Shown here piece after piece: positions 49,594-60,783 of a DNA stretch of 64,000 nucleotides. The notes beneath the pieces were generated by a model. It was given only the letters and a program-made list of their open reading frames with translations. It was not told where the DNA came from and ran no database searches. The position numbers were made by a program, and so were the translations under genes. The stretch comes from Euonymus europaeus (Eukaryota > Streptophyta > Magnoliopsida > Celastrales > Celastraceae): positions 17,317,555 to 17,381,554 of the forward strand of contig OY756963.1 in assembly GCA_963580455.1 (NCBI GenBank), in the 5' to 3' direction. Each line of letters begins with the position of its first letter. Position 1 is the first letter of the stretch.

Positions 49594-50880
49594 TCATGTT
49601 TCAGTCTGCCTCGCCCAGGTAGCGCTTGGCCAACTTGTGTCTCCTGTGAGCTGAATTTTTTCTTCTACAAGACCCCCATGTTTTTCACCTTTGGTGTCAT
49701 TGACTACCATTTTTGGGAACCTCCTAGGATATTCCTTCCATTGAATTTGAATAGTAGCCATTAGAATGGCATCCTCTATCGTTTGGAACTCGCATTTTGT
49801 CAACTCCTCATAAAGGCCAGTGTCTAATAACACACCATTCTTGAAAGCTCGTAGGGCTGTCATAAGATTATGGTTAGGAATTAACACTCTCTCCTTGTTA
49901 TATCGTGTGAGGAAGCATTTGGTGGATTCTCTAGGCACCTATTGGATTTTGTATAAATCATTTGAAAATTTCTAAATCTCTCTACTACAGAAAGTATGCA
50001 AAAGAAATGCATCCACCAATTGTGAAAAAGTGGAAATGTTATTGTTTAGCAAACTAATGAACCACTATAGCACTTCTCCTGCCAAGCTTGGACCAAACCC
50101 TATGCATATGTATACTAAACTTAGGTGATGGGGAATTTAATTGGCGAGCATCTATTTCTTGTAGTGGGCTACAAGTTCTCACAAATCTGTCACTCCTTCA
50201 TATAGTTTCATAGTCGGAACTATAAACTAAGGGGGCAATTCAGTAGAAGTAATATGTTCCATGAAAGGGGAATTAGCACAGCAGGTGGATGGAGTTTTCT
50301 TAGTGGAGCTACCATCCATGACACTTTATTCATCCTGGCCTCCATTTCATTTAGGTGACGAGCAAAATCACATTCACCATTTCTCCATCAGGGGTCTAGC
50401 AAGGATGAGCAAATAATGGGGACATTTCTTGAATGTTTCCTCAATTAGGTGCCTGGTGAAGAGGAATAAATATTTTTGGTCTATTTTGTCGAGTTCTCAT
50501 ACTGCCTTACTGTCTAACATCCACGAATGGAAATAATGGAGGTATAGGCTCACGCTAATTGGATGCCTCTCTTGGGGTGAAATGACTGTACAAGAAAGGA
50601 CTTTGAAGGAGAAAAACATGCTTGGTAGAGGTTTTTCTATTGTGAACAATGAGGGCATTGGAAGAACTATAGCCCTACCAGCCCTAGTAGGGTCTACATT
50701 CTCTAGAGTTCACTCCTCCCTAAGCCTATTGGTTTCTACTTCCATTAACTCTAAACATGTAGCGTTATTGAGAAGCTTATCTCTCATGACTAGTAGTTGA
50801 CCATAATCTCGGCTACATAACTCGATAGTTCAAACATGGTAAGAGAGTGATTAACTTTTGTTATAAAATTATTAAAGCCT
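49594..50880 (-). pseudogene. Gypsy gag remnant
   Basis: Frame 49938-49594 reads MPRESTKCFLTRYNKE followed by ALRAFKNGVL, the C-terminal part of the retrotransposon gag domain (pattern Q---E-L--Y--RF). Upstream, in broken frames, MLANQIPHH and FSQLVDAFLLH represent earlier gag. The region starts just after the primer-site-like sequence at about 50894. Confidence 0.75.
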
Positions 50881-50903
50881 CACGGTGGGTGCCAAATTAT
50901 AGG

Positions 50904-53900
50904 TGCGTAAACTTACAATTGCTAAGTTCTAGAACTTAAGCTTTAATAGACACTAATAACCCTCAAGAAGTGTGGCTCGATCTTGATCATACAACAAATC
51001 TCCAACAACAAGGTAGTTGGAAGCACAATGACCAATTTTGAGGGTATCGATCATTGGAGTTCCGACGATAAGTCAATTCAAAATAGTAAAAAGACGGTGA
51101 CTGTAGTGAAGGCCAGGAAAACATGGTTAGTTTTTGGATAAATTTGAAGGTTTAAGAAGTATTTAAGCTTGAGAATTTGAGAGAGTTTTCGGGAAGTTTG
51201 GCTTTAGTTTCAAATGTTCATCTCCCTCTTTGAAGGAGGGGACTATTTATAGTGTATGAGTTAACCTAGGAAGGTCCCCCTTGCTAATTATAGTAAGGTC
51301 ATTTATGGTCTTTGTGGTTGAACTGATGGGTGTCACCTGTGAGAACAAAGAATTTGTGTGAAAGGACACTTGCTTTCCAAAATGGAAGTCAAAAAGTAGG
51401 TTTAAGCTTAAAGCAATCTAGGAGCATTTAATGAAAACAAAAATTTGAAAAAGGAAGGAGTTACTTTGAGCCTGACAACATGTGTGAGATAGACTGTCCA
51501 GATAAAGTAGAAATATTTTTTGATATCGGCGAGCTCCTAGCATGACATTTGCTAGCGAGTTCTAGGCTTTTTTAGTTGGCAAGCTCTTATGTCAAATCTC
51601 CAGGCTTTGACCTTTATGGTTCTTTGTGCCTTGAGCATGGTTCTTCGGCTTTCGATAAGTTAGTCCTAAGCTGATTAGACTCTGACTTAGTCAAATGTCA
51701 TGTGACGACCAACCCCAAAAGTTTATTGTGTTGAATGAGAGTTGGAAATATATGTGTATTGGTGTGTTTTGGACTTGCAGGTGCACCCATGTGTATGAAA
51801 ATCACGCCTAGGCGAGTGGGGATAACCCAAGACTAGAATTAATCTACTTTGGGCATACTAGAAGGTCGCCTGGAGCAGTGGTGGGCTGAAAACGGAAGAA
51901 AAATTTAAGGTTGACAGGCGCAATGTCCCCAGGCGTGGCCAATAGGATGCCCATAAGCCGCCTAGAGTAGAGTGCTCCAGGTTGGGGGGTTTGGGCCAGG
52001 GCGCCTAGGAGCATTCCCTGTGCGCCTAGGCGGAAAGCTAGATTTTAAATATCAGATACGCTATTCTTTCTTCAGTTTTTCTGGCATAGCCCAAGTTCTA
52101 GACAAAGAATAAGAGAAAGCAAGATTTTGAGTGATTAGTGGCATTTTGGAGGTTGGGTTGAAGATTCATACGAGTTTTCAAGGAAGTTTCAAAGATTCAA
52201 GGTAAGTTTCCTAATTTTGGAATTCTAGGATTTTTGTAGATCTACTTTGATTCTTTAAGAGATAGATTGTTGGGTTTAGATATGTTGTTTTTAGGGTGAT
52301 TTATGGTTGTTTTACTAGTTTAAATCCTTGTTTTGGACTAGGGTTCGAATTTGGAGAGGTTGGAGGATTTTGGGAAAAATTCTAGAGAGAGAATGTAAGT
52401 CTCTCTTGATTAGTAAATTGTTTTCATATTGTTATGATTAAATAGTGATGTTAATGTGATTATATGAGTTAAAATATTAGAAATTTATAGGTTGGTAAAA
52501 GAGGGTCGAAACTCAAATATTGGAAATTGTATTGTAAGTGGTGCTTAATCGACGTAGGGGATTTCTTAAGCAATTCTCTTTTGTATCATTCTTTTGTTCT
52601 CTAAATTCAGTTTATTTCCTCATTGGTCACTGGGTTTTGTGTTCTTGCCTTATTGTTTCTAAGGAAGAACGAACTTAGGATTTATTCTTGTTTCTCTTTG
52701 AAATGTAGATTGCATTAACCCTTGTTCGTGTTTAATCACTTATTGAGCATGGTTGATCATTCATGCATTATGAGTAGCTTTATATATATAGGTTGAGTAT
52801 ATATATATATATATATTAATTGATGGTATGAAGCATCAATGCATTAGAGATTTCATGGGATGCTCGAGTATGGACTTGGGTATACCTTAGAAACTACTTG
52901 AACATCACATGAGAGGATGGTTTGGTGTCAGGGCTTGGCATCAACCAAATGACTTCATATGAGGCAACACACTTGAATTGTGGGTGTGATGGGACTCACA
53001 CTGCGAGTTACTTTTTGGGGATTTTTATTGGAATGGTACGATCAATCCATTAACGATTGGGAGAACCAAGATTGAATAGGGGAATGTGGTGAGCCGACAC
53101 ACATCCATTAATGGTTGGGAGAACTAGAGTGTGTGTTCGATGTTGTGATCAAGTCGTGATTGGGATAATCATGGTTTGATTGTTGTTTGTTGATCCATAG
53201 TCGAAACTCTGAGATTAATGAATGGTTGCCCCAGAAAGGTCACTCGGGTATTATTGTTGTGTTATATGACATAAGCGTATGAGATATCATATTGATGCAT
53301 TGCCTTTTCTTTTGGATTCGGCCTATAATTGTTCTTCCTCCCCACAGGTGAGAGTGGTATTAGTGTCGGTGTTTCGGATCAGTAGAGACGAAGCTGTGGT
53401 ATGGATGACACTTAGAGGAGGGATAGCATTGGGAAAATGAGTGGGTTGAACTTTATTTGTTATCATGATTCTTGTTTGGTGACTTATGTTTCATCAATTG
53501 ATTGCACCTTGTGGGTGTGTTGTGTACGATTAGAAGGTAATTGCCATGATTGTATCTTCTGAATCTGGGGTGGACTTTGGGTTCTGATGTATGATGATTG
53601 AGATTGCTTATATTTGTGTGAAATTGTGATAGTTGAATGTGAATCAGTTTGTGCATGCTGCTAGATGACCTGATGCCCTACTAGGTTGGGATTTGCATGC
53701 TGATAGATGGCCGGAGGCCTTGCTAGGTCATGATGTGATTTGTTTTTATATTGCTGCGTTTGTTCCAGATAGACATTCCCCGATATACGAAGAGATGATG
53801 TCGGATTTTTGATTGTAGGTTTTGTCCTAGTTGAGTGAACTAGGGTTAAAATCTAAGGAGATGGGTCACATTGGTGACCTAGGAAGGTGCGGATAACACC

Positions 53901-53991
53901 ATGTAATGTTCCGAAAATGGGGCATCACATGTCAACTGGGTTTTGTTTTTATTTGCAAAATGGGTCAAGTCCGATTTTGGCCACTACAACA
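50904..53991 (-). repeat. Tat-like gypsy 5' LTR, split by an insertion
   Basis: On the minus strand it starts TGTTGTAGTGGCC at 53991 and ends TTTACGCA at 50904, next to the primer region. With the inserted 51701-53929 and one copy of its 5-bp duplication removed, the LTR would be about 854 bp. Joining the flanks restores a continuous sequence. The end positions are inferred from TG...CA and the primer site, since no second LTR copy exists here. Confidence 0.6.
51701..53929 (+). mobile_element. Solo LTR of a gypsy (Tekay-like) element, 2.2 kb
   Basis: Starts TGTGACGACC and ends GGGCATCACA, so the termini are TGTGA...TCACA. It is flanked by the perfect 5-bp duplication TGTCA (51696-51700 and 53930-53934). 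It has no internal domains or second LTR, so it is a solo LTR left by recombination. Orientation is assigned from the TGTGACG start. Inside are CGCCTAGGCG-like words (51800-52035), a repeated CCATTAA-GATTGGGAGAAC phrase near 53047 and 53108, and a (TA)n run near 52800. The Tekay-like label rests only on length and terminus style. Confidence 0.8.
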
Positions 53992-54872
53992 TACGTTGTG
54001 CTAAACTATGTTATTGTGTAACTTATTCGTTTTCAAGTTCAAAGCACTAAGAAAGCCATTTAATTTTTCTTCTAATGATCCATTGGTATTGGTAAACAAT
54101 GGGTATGTTTAGATTAGAATTTGGAATTTGGAATGTGGCATTTTCAGTAACATGTATGTTGTTTCAAATGTTGGTTCAAATGTTGTGGGTGTTTGGTTTA
54201 GTTTTTGCTTATAGCATATATAATATTTTAAATGTTGTGACAAATTACATACAGGTTTCATGTACATATATTTACATATTTTATTACAAATATATTAACG
54301 TACTTATCTAATAATTTTTTACATATAAAAATATTTACAAAGCATGAAAAGTGTGGGAGGATAATTTGGTAAATAGTTGAAAAGTATATGGACAATATGG
54401 TCATTTGCACTTCAAATATTATTTTATGCTCCAAAATGCTCTTAAAAAAACAATTTGAAAAGTGTCCAAAAAATGCTACCCAAATTGTTAATTATATGCT
54501 ACTTGTAATGGTTGTTTAGATTCTCAAACAATTTGAAGTGGCATCTACACTACTTGATAGCATAAATGCTACTGTAAATTGTTATCCAAACGGCACTAAT
54601 GCATTTTCTACTACCTTCCTAACATCTTTGACAACAACATGATATCTTGTCAACCATTTTTCTACATTGGAGGATTTCTGATGTTCTTCTATAAGGATAT
54701 GTGCATATGACACTTTCTCTTGCCATGGCACTCAGAAGCCACTTCAAAAGACTTAATGTGTGTAACAATATGTATTTACAAATCTTACCCAGGTTCACCT
54801 CAATTATTTAAACTTGAAAGATCTGGAGAGCAAGGCACCTGCCACAAAGCAAAAAAGATCCCAATTCAAAAG
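53992..54872. other. Non-coding; possible MITE
   Basis: The stretch from about 54100 (GGGTATGTTTAGATT) to 54593 (ATCCAAACGGCAC) has loosely inverted ends and inner TTTGAA/TTCAAA words, as in many plant miniature elements. No exact target duplication was found. No gene is seen. Confidence 0.35.
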
Positions 54873-55080
54873 ATGGGAGGAGAGTATAATTTTTTGTATA
54901 AATTTTTTAATTAAAATGATTAGGGTTACAAAGTTTTATTCAATTTAATTGACTTTAAAAAATTTGGGTGTAAAATGTAAATAGATTTTAAGATAATTTT
55001 ATACAAGATAATTTTGGTAAACCTTTTTTTTTTAAAATGCGTGTATGGTGAGTCAAAGTTCTTGTATACATAACGTTCAC
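54873..55080. repeat. Partial copy of the Mutator-like miniature element
   Basis: From AGATGGGAGG to the end this matches about 26950-27172 in the same orientation, including the GAGTCAAA phrase near the terminus (GGTGAGTCAAAGTTCTTGT here, ATGAGTCAAAACTTGTGTG there). The left two thirds of the element are missing. Confidence 0.65.
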
Positions 55081-56259
55081 CTTTTAAAAAATTTATAATG
55101 TTAAGCACCACAAATGGTGTATTTTGTTGAGGAGGGGATAATGTACGAGAATGTGTGTTTTTGTTGTTGTGACTGTATTAGAAGATGTGTTTTGATAATG
55201 TGGATGAGTATGTGACTTGACTTTTTGTAAAAGACGTAAAATTCAGTATTGATTTTGGTATAATGTATAGGTGAATGGATGAGAGAATGAAATAGTAATG
55301 ACTTTGCTAATAGGAATGAGAAAAATTGTATAAGAATTTATATTTTGTTGATGTAGTTGCATTGAAATACGTGTTTTGCTTATGTATAAGTATGTGACTT
55401 GATTTTTGCGCAACAAAGCTGAGACCCAATTTAAAATTTTAATGGGAATGAAATGTTGACACTATTATGGATGCTGAAGGCCAACTTTCCCAAAACTCGA
55501 AGTGATTTATTACTTAATAGCCTATCACATTTGATTGGCCTAACTTTTCTAAAGCATTAGGAGGATAAGGCCAACTTTATTTGCATCTCATTATTTCTCA
55601 ACTACACCCAATTTTGGTGAATTTATCTTTAACCATTTATTTTTCATGGTATATGATGTTCACACTTCAATTTTTTTATCTCTCAATAACGTGACAATAC
55701 GAGCAATAAATTTACGTACTTAAATTGTTGTTATATATATATATATATTATTTGACAATATCGTCGCAGTTAACGTGTCCCACCAACTCAATAAGTGGGG
55801 CTATCAAAATAGTTAATTTTTTTGATTTGTCGTACTCTTTATTTTTTTTTATTTCAAATGATTTGTAATTTATTATGAATTTTCTTAGTGTATTATTTAT
55901 CTATGCGCTATTTTAATTTGTGGAATGATATCAACTGTTGGTGTTTTATTTTATTAAAATATTTTTTTGATTATTTAGGGTGTACTTAATTTTTTTAATT
56001 CATATGAATGTAATTAGAAAACAGTCATGCAAATAAAGCTCTGAGTAATTAGAAAGATATTGTTTTTTTGGAAATTAGGCTTAAGTCCAAATTTATTAAC
56101 TTTTAAAAGTAAAAAAACAGCTGAATTTTTTTTGCTAGTTAAGGTCCATCTGATTTTTAAATTTATTGAATTAAGGACAAAACTTGAAATTGCAGATTTG
56201 CTATTGTTATTCCAATAAAATATGATTAAAAACTTATTTTTCTCGCTGTGAATGCTTCC
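55081..56259. other. Intergenic, no gene seen
   Basis: Very AT-rich; a (TA)n run at about 55733-55748. No recognisable content. Confidence 0.45.
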
Positions 56260-57660
56260 GACTTTGGATTGAGGAGAGGCCAGTGACGTTAGAATCGTGA
56301 GGTCGAGATGAATCCAACTCTATTGGCCTTGCCAAGATTCGACATCTTAAACTGTTGATTCGAGGCAAATCCAACATAACTGGTCTCGCCTCAATCTGTC
56401 ATCGAAAAGTGATTACTTGGTCAAAAAATATTTTCGAATGTTCTACAGAGAAAAATAGCACTGTAAATTTTATGATGATATTATTGGCCCATTATCTAGG
56501 TTTCGCTTTAAGTGCTTCCAATGGTAAGAATTTGTTGGATTTAGTGAATCCAAAATTTCTAGTTCATCACTTGGGACATAGGTTTTTAATAGCGAATCTG
56601 GGTTTTGATCTGTCGAATAGAGAAAAAATAGTTCTACAGGAAAAAAGAGTTCTAACCAATTTTGGAAGTTTGAAAGGGTACCCGAGCCCGTTAGAGTTTA
56701 GTAGTTAGGACCCTAGGGTTTAGCACTTATGACATTTAATATTTTAGTAGTGAATTCGTTCCTTGAGCCCGTTAGTGTTTAAAGAATCCGAGCCTTGAGG
56801 TTCATCACTTGGGACATAAAAGATTTAGTAGTGAATATGTGTTTTGGGTCTGTCAAATAGAGAAAAAATTACATAGAAAAAAGAATTGCACAGAGAAATA
56901 AATGTTCTACAGAGAAATATAGGTTCTAAAGAGAACAAGAGTTATGCACTAACAATAGAACGAAAAATGTGGTTTCATATTTTTTTAGCCTGACTTTTAT
57001 GTCAGAACCTTGGTTCATCACTTGAGACATAGAATTTTAGTATTAAATCCGAGCTTTGGATCTATTGTATAGAGAAAAAGATATTTTACGAAGAGAAAGT
57101 GATTCTAAAGATAAATAAAGGTTCTACAAAGAAATATATCTTCTACAGAGAAAAAGAGTTCTACAGAGAAATAAAAGTTCTATAGAGTAATATAAGTTAT
57201 AAAGAGAAAAAAAAAGTTATGCACTAGACAAAGAAAGAAAATTGTGATTTCATATTTTTTGGTCTGACTTTTATGTCAAACCTTGAGACATATGTTTTTA
57301 GTATTGAATCCGAGCTTTGGGTCTATTGTATAGACAAAAAGTGATTCTACGGAGAAATATATGTTCTATAGAGAAAAAGAGTTTTACAAAGAAATAACGA
57401 TTATGCAGAGAAATATAGGTTATAAAGCCCAAAAATTTCTTTTCATTGCTGCAGCTGTTTCCGATGTTGGATCGAGGTAAGACTGGTGGCAGTGGAATCG
57501 CTTGGCCGATACGAATCCAACGCCACCAGTATCGCTTCAATCCGATGTCAGAATTGTCAAAATCGAGGTAAAATGTGTTTAAGACGTTTTGCCTCGATCC
57601 GGCCTTTTTCGGCGACGGATTGAGGAGAGACCATCGTCGTTGGACTCCTCTCAACGATAC
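56260..57660. repeat. Hairpin-bracketed degenerate tandem array
   Basis: Two imperfect inverted repeats of one sequence family, 56260-56346 and 57463-57549, flank a tandem array at about 56560-57430. In the second, 27 of 38 arm positions pair around an 11-base loop; in the first, about 22 of 37. The array has three to four diverged units of roughly 200-280 bp. Each opens with a version of CTTGGGACATAG...TTAGTA...GAATCCGAGCTTTG and is then filled with a short TTCTACAGAGAAATA motif in many variants. A third, partial copy of the hairpin family lies at 57610-57655 (GGATTGAGGAGAGACC). No protein is encoded. It is probably an uncharacterised transposon or its fragment. Confidence 0.65.
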
Positions 57661-58309
57661 AATTTCAACGGAAGTGATCTCTCTTTGATCAGATATTGAG
57701 AAGTGGAGATATGATTGTTGATGATAAAGACCACGTATAATGGATGACAGGAATAGTTTAATTTTTTGTCCTTATTTTTAATTTTTTAAATGGATTCTAA
57801 AATTAAACATGATTATATATTTTTATCTAATTTACCTTTTTTTTCCATTCTTCATTAAAATCAATATTTTTCTTTTTTCTTTTGATCAAGCCAAACATCC
57901 TCCATCCCACCGTCCATTTTTCAATAAAAAATAACTCACTAAATTTCACAATCTCATCAAAATTAATAGTGGATGGTACCTTATGACAGAAAAGTGAAGT
58001 TGAGCCATATAAATAAAATAAATTTTTTAATATAATCAAATTAACAAAAATACGTCTAGACAATTTGATTGACCTAACAAAAATGCAGTACTGCAATTGC
58101 TGTCACCGGAGGACAATTGATTGTTCTATCTCAGGAGCTCTTAATATTCATGAAAAGTTACGAAAGGGAAACCTCGATTGGGTATAAAAAGATAAAAGGG
58201 GGAAAAATTCCTACTTGGGTTGGGATTTTGAGATGCTTTAAATCGATAGTGAAGATCACTGCTTGAGGGTTTTGGATTTTGAATTCTAGCAATCGAAGCC
58301 GAATAAGCC
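57661..58309 (+). promoter_or_regulatory. Upstream region of the PUX gene
   Basis: Non-coding stretch ending at the PUX start codon. It must contain the promoter and 5' UTR; no clear TATA box position or other defined motif can be assigned with confidence. Confidence 0.35.
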
Positions 58310-60271
58310 ATGGAAGGAGTGTTTTCTGCCACTGATCAGCAGACGCTAGTCTCGTCCTTTCTGGAGATCGCTGTGGGCCAATCGGTGGATACTGCCCGAA
58401 AGTTCTTACAGGTGCTTCTTTTGATTGCTTGTTCCGCTAATTTTGCTGAGCTCGATTTTTGTCTTTTGGCGAAGCAAATCTGTGATTTATTAGTTGTTTA
58501 CTAGGGTTTAGTTACTTTTATTGCTTAAATTATGTATGAATTTCTGATGGTCTTTGCTGATTGTTTTCTTTGAATCTGTGTTAGATTTTAGTATTTTTTT
58601 GGATCACGTATTTCATAGGTTGAAAATTTAACGAAATAATTGTTGGAAGGCTGGCCTTAATCTGTGATGAGTTGGAAGTTTGAGCGTGTTCTTTGTACCA
58701 GTGTGATAATAAAGCCAATTTCAATAACATGGTTCTGAAGTCTTACTAGTTTGTGATAAGGTAATCCATGCGTTTCGTTTCTGTGGAAATTATGACTGCC
58801 TAAAGTTGGCTGTTATTTGTTGCATAGATGAGTTAATGTGAGATGTTTTCTATGGTTGGCCCTGAAGATCTTCCCACACATGTATGTATGTATTATGTTT
58901 GTATATGCCAGTGGGAGCAATATTTTCCTCCACAAAATATTAAAGTTTGTGCCTTTATGTGTTTTCAGTGTGTACTGAAGCTAGCAGGGAAGTTCAAGTA
59001 TCATTGTCTGCATTTTGAAATTTAGTGACTTCAATATCAAAATCTTTTTTGTTTTACATTGATGGTCTGTACGAACTTTTGAGTTATGTTTTTCACCTGG
59101 ATTTACTATTGGTATGTGGGTTATAGATTCATAATTGTTATACATTTGAGTCATGTCTGCATAATATTGTCGCAGGCTACAAGTTGGAAGCTTGAGGAAG
59201 CTATCCAACTTTATTTTGTGGGTGGTGATGGTGGGGTAATTGCATCAGCTACGTCAACTGAAAATGATAACGGAAATCCAAGGTACTGCAGACATTTATT
59301 TAGATTTTCATATTTAAGTCGTGTAATCTAATCATTAAAAAATGTTTACTTTAATTTATTCTATGTTTTCTGCCCTTTAATTTTTGTTTTTCAATTTCAA
59401 CTAATTGTCTCAGTTCATCGAGAGATGTCGTGAGTGAAAATCAAGATCAAGAAGGTGGAGATGAAGTACGGCCTCCTTTACCAATTGTTAGGGAGACTCT
59501 TTATGATGATGCTACGTTGTATGGGTATGTTCCCTATTCGCCAGTTTTGTTGAAGCTTTTGGCTAAAATAATTTGTTTTGATTGTTAACCTTTATGTCTG
59601 ACTAAATTATAGCTTGTTTTCAATCTTTTCACCATGTTCTTAGGTAGCATGTTTTCCAAAAGTGAATTGATTTTCCCTCACTTGACATTTGTTTGCTTCC
59701 TTAGATCATCCAGGGCAGGATTTCTTCCACACGAACCTAGTTCCTTGGTCGCATTTCGTAATTTTGACCAGGAAGTGAGGCGTGCTGGTGTTTGGGAATC
59801 TGATCAAAGTGCTGCATCAGCATCTACGACAGAGAATCAAAGAGATAATCTGGCTTCTTTATATCGTCCTCCTTTCCATTTGATGTTCCAAGGGTCATTT
59901 GAAAAGGTAGTCAGGGTTTTCTAATCAAGTAGGGCTATATAATTTGTAGATAGTTATCGTCATTTTTTTTAATGTAATCGTATATAAGCCCATACAACTG
60001 AAAATTAAGTTACTTGCAACTCCAGGCAAAAACAGCTGCTTCTATGCAGGACAAATGGCTCCTTGTGAACTTACAATCCACGAAAGAGTTCAGCTCACAC
60101 ACGGTACCTTATGAGTGTTTATTTATGTACTCTTGATTTGGACAGTTTTTATGTTTAAATTTCAATCCTAATTTTGGTATTTTGTGTGGCTATTTTTTGA
60201 AGCTTAATCGGGATACCTGGGCAAATGAAGCAGTTTCTCAAACCATCAAAACCAATTTCATCTTCTGGCAG
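58310..60271 (+). CDS. Plant UBX-domain protein (PUX7-like), first six exons
   Basis: PUX proteins of the UBA-UAS-UBX type bring ubiquitinated cargo to the AAA ATPase CDC48 (p97). Exons: 58310-58411, 59176-59282, 59414-59524, 59705-59906, 60026-60103 and 60203-60271, all with GT-AG introns. They join into one open frame of 669 bases (223 residues) without stops. Residues 1-50 form a UBA-like ubiquitin-binding domain (QQTLVSSFLEIAVGQSVDTA, then ATSWKLEEAIQLYF). An acidic linker leads to VRETLYDD and SRAGFLPHEP. From about residue 165 the thioredoxin-like UAS domain starts: FHLMFQGSFEKA, DKWLLVNLQS, then TWANEAVSQTIKTNFIFWQ. The next exon, the rest of UAS and the UBX domain were not found before 64000, so the gene is cut by the window edge. 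The start is the only ATG before the UBA core. Similarity to Arabidopsis PUX7 (At1g14570) is from memory. Confidence 0.92.
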
Positions 60272-60775
60272 GTAATTTCCTTGCTATGACAGAATTCTGG
60301 CATCTTTTCAGTGTAACTGTGTTTCTCGTGTAATTTTTATTTTTGGTTGATTTTTGCCGAGTGCTTCTGAGTTCCGAGTTTAGATATTTTAAATCTCATG
60401 ACTTTGATGCTATCTTATAAAAGGTTATAGTGATTTTAGCGTTATTTATGTCGATATTGGTATAGAGCTGTTATATGATCCTTTATGGGCAGTTGCTGTC
60501 TGTAGCACCTACATTGGTGTCCTGGTATTTATAGCTTTTTATGCATCAGGGAAGAGATCAGTTTAGATTGTGGATATCTTTACAATACTGAGATATTTTT
60601 AAAAGGCTGATGCTTTGAGTCTTACATATTTGTTTCAATGGTTCCAAAAAATTCAGCCAAAGTCTGCAAGTGTTTTGGCAAAGTATTTTTTAAAAAAGAA
60701 AACTTCGGTGTATAATTTTGACCTTCTTGGGAATAGTAGCTAGAATGGTATGAGTAGTCGAGCATAAACGGTAAT
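60272..60775 (+). other. Start of PUX intron 6
   Basis: Begins with the donor GTAATTTCC directly after the TGGCAG of exon 6. No further exon of the UAS domain is recognisable before the hAT insertion at 60784. Confidence 0.6.
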
Positions 60776-60783
60776 CCTATGAG

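Larger units (their letters stand above)
46420..53991 (-). mobile_element. Ty3/gypsy (Tat-like) element, 3'-truncated, with nested solo LTR
   Basis: On the minus strand the order is LTR (53991 to about 50904, split by an insertion), primer-site-like TGGCACCCACCGTGAGGC just inside it, gag, protease, RT, RNase H and the start of integrase, ending near 46420. RT before RNase H and integrase is the gypsy order. The primer-region sequence and the FVVVDCPSAYNMILG and VYIDDMLVKS motifs are those of the plant Tat/Ogre group. The integrase core and 3' LTR are missing, and stops occur in every domain. Confidence 0.82.

Noticed and set aside
50153..50166. TTTCTTGTAGTG as the right end of a CACTA element starting at 45295
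   Set aside because: It lies within the gag coding remnant of the gypsy element, and no 3-bp target duplication matches the left side.
56560..57430. CRISPR-like array
   Set aside because: Repeats are long, diverged and without unique spacers, and this is plant nuclear DNA.
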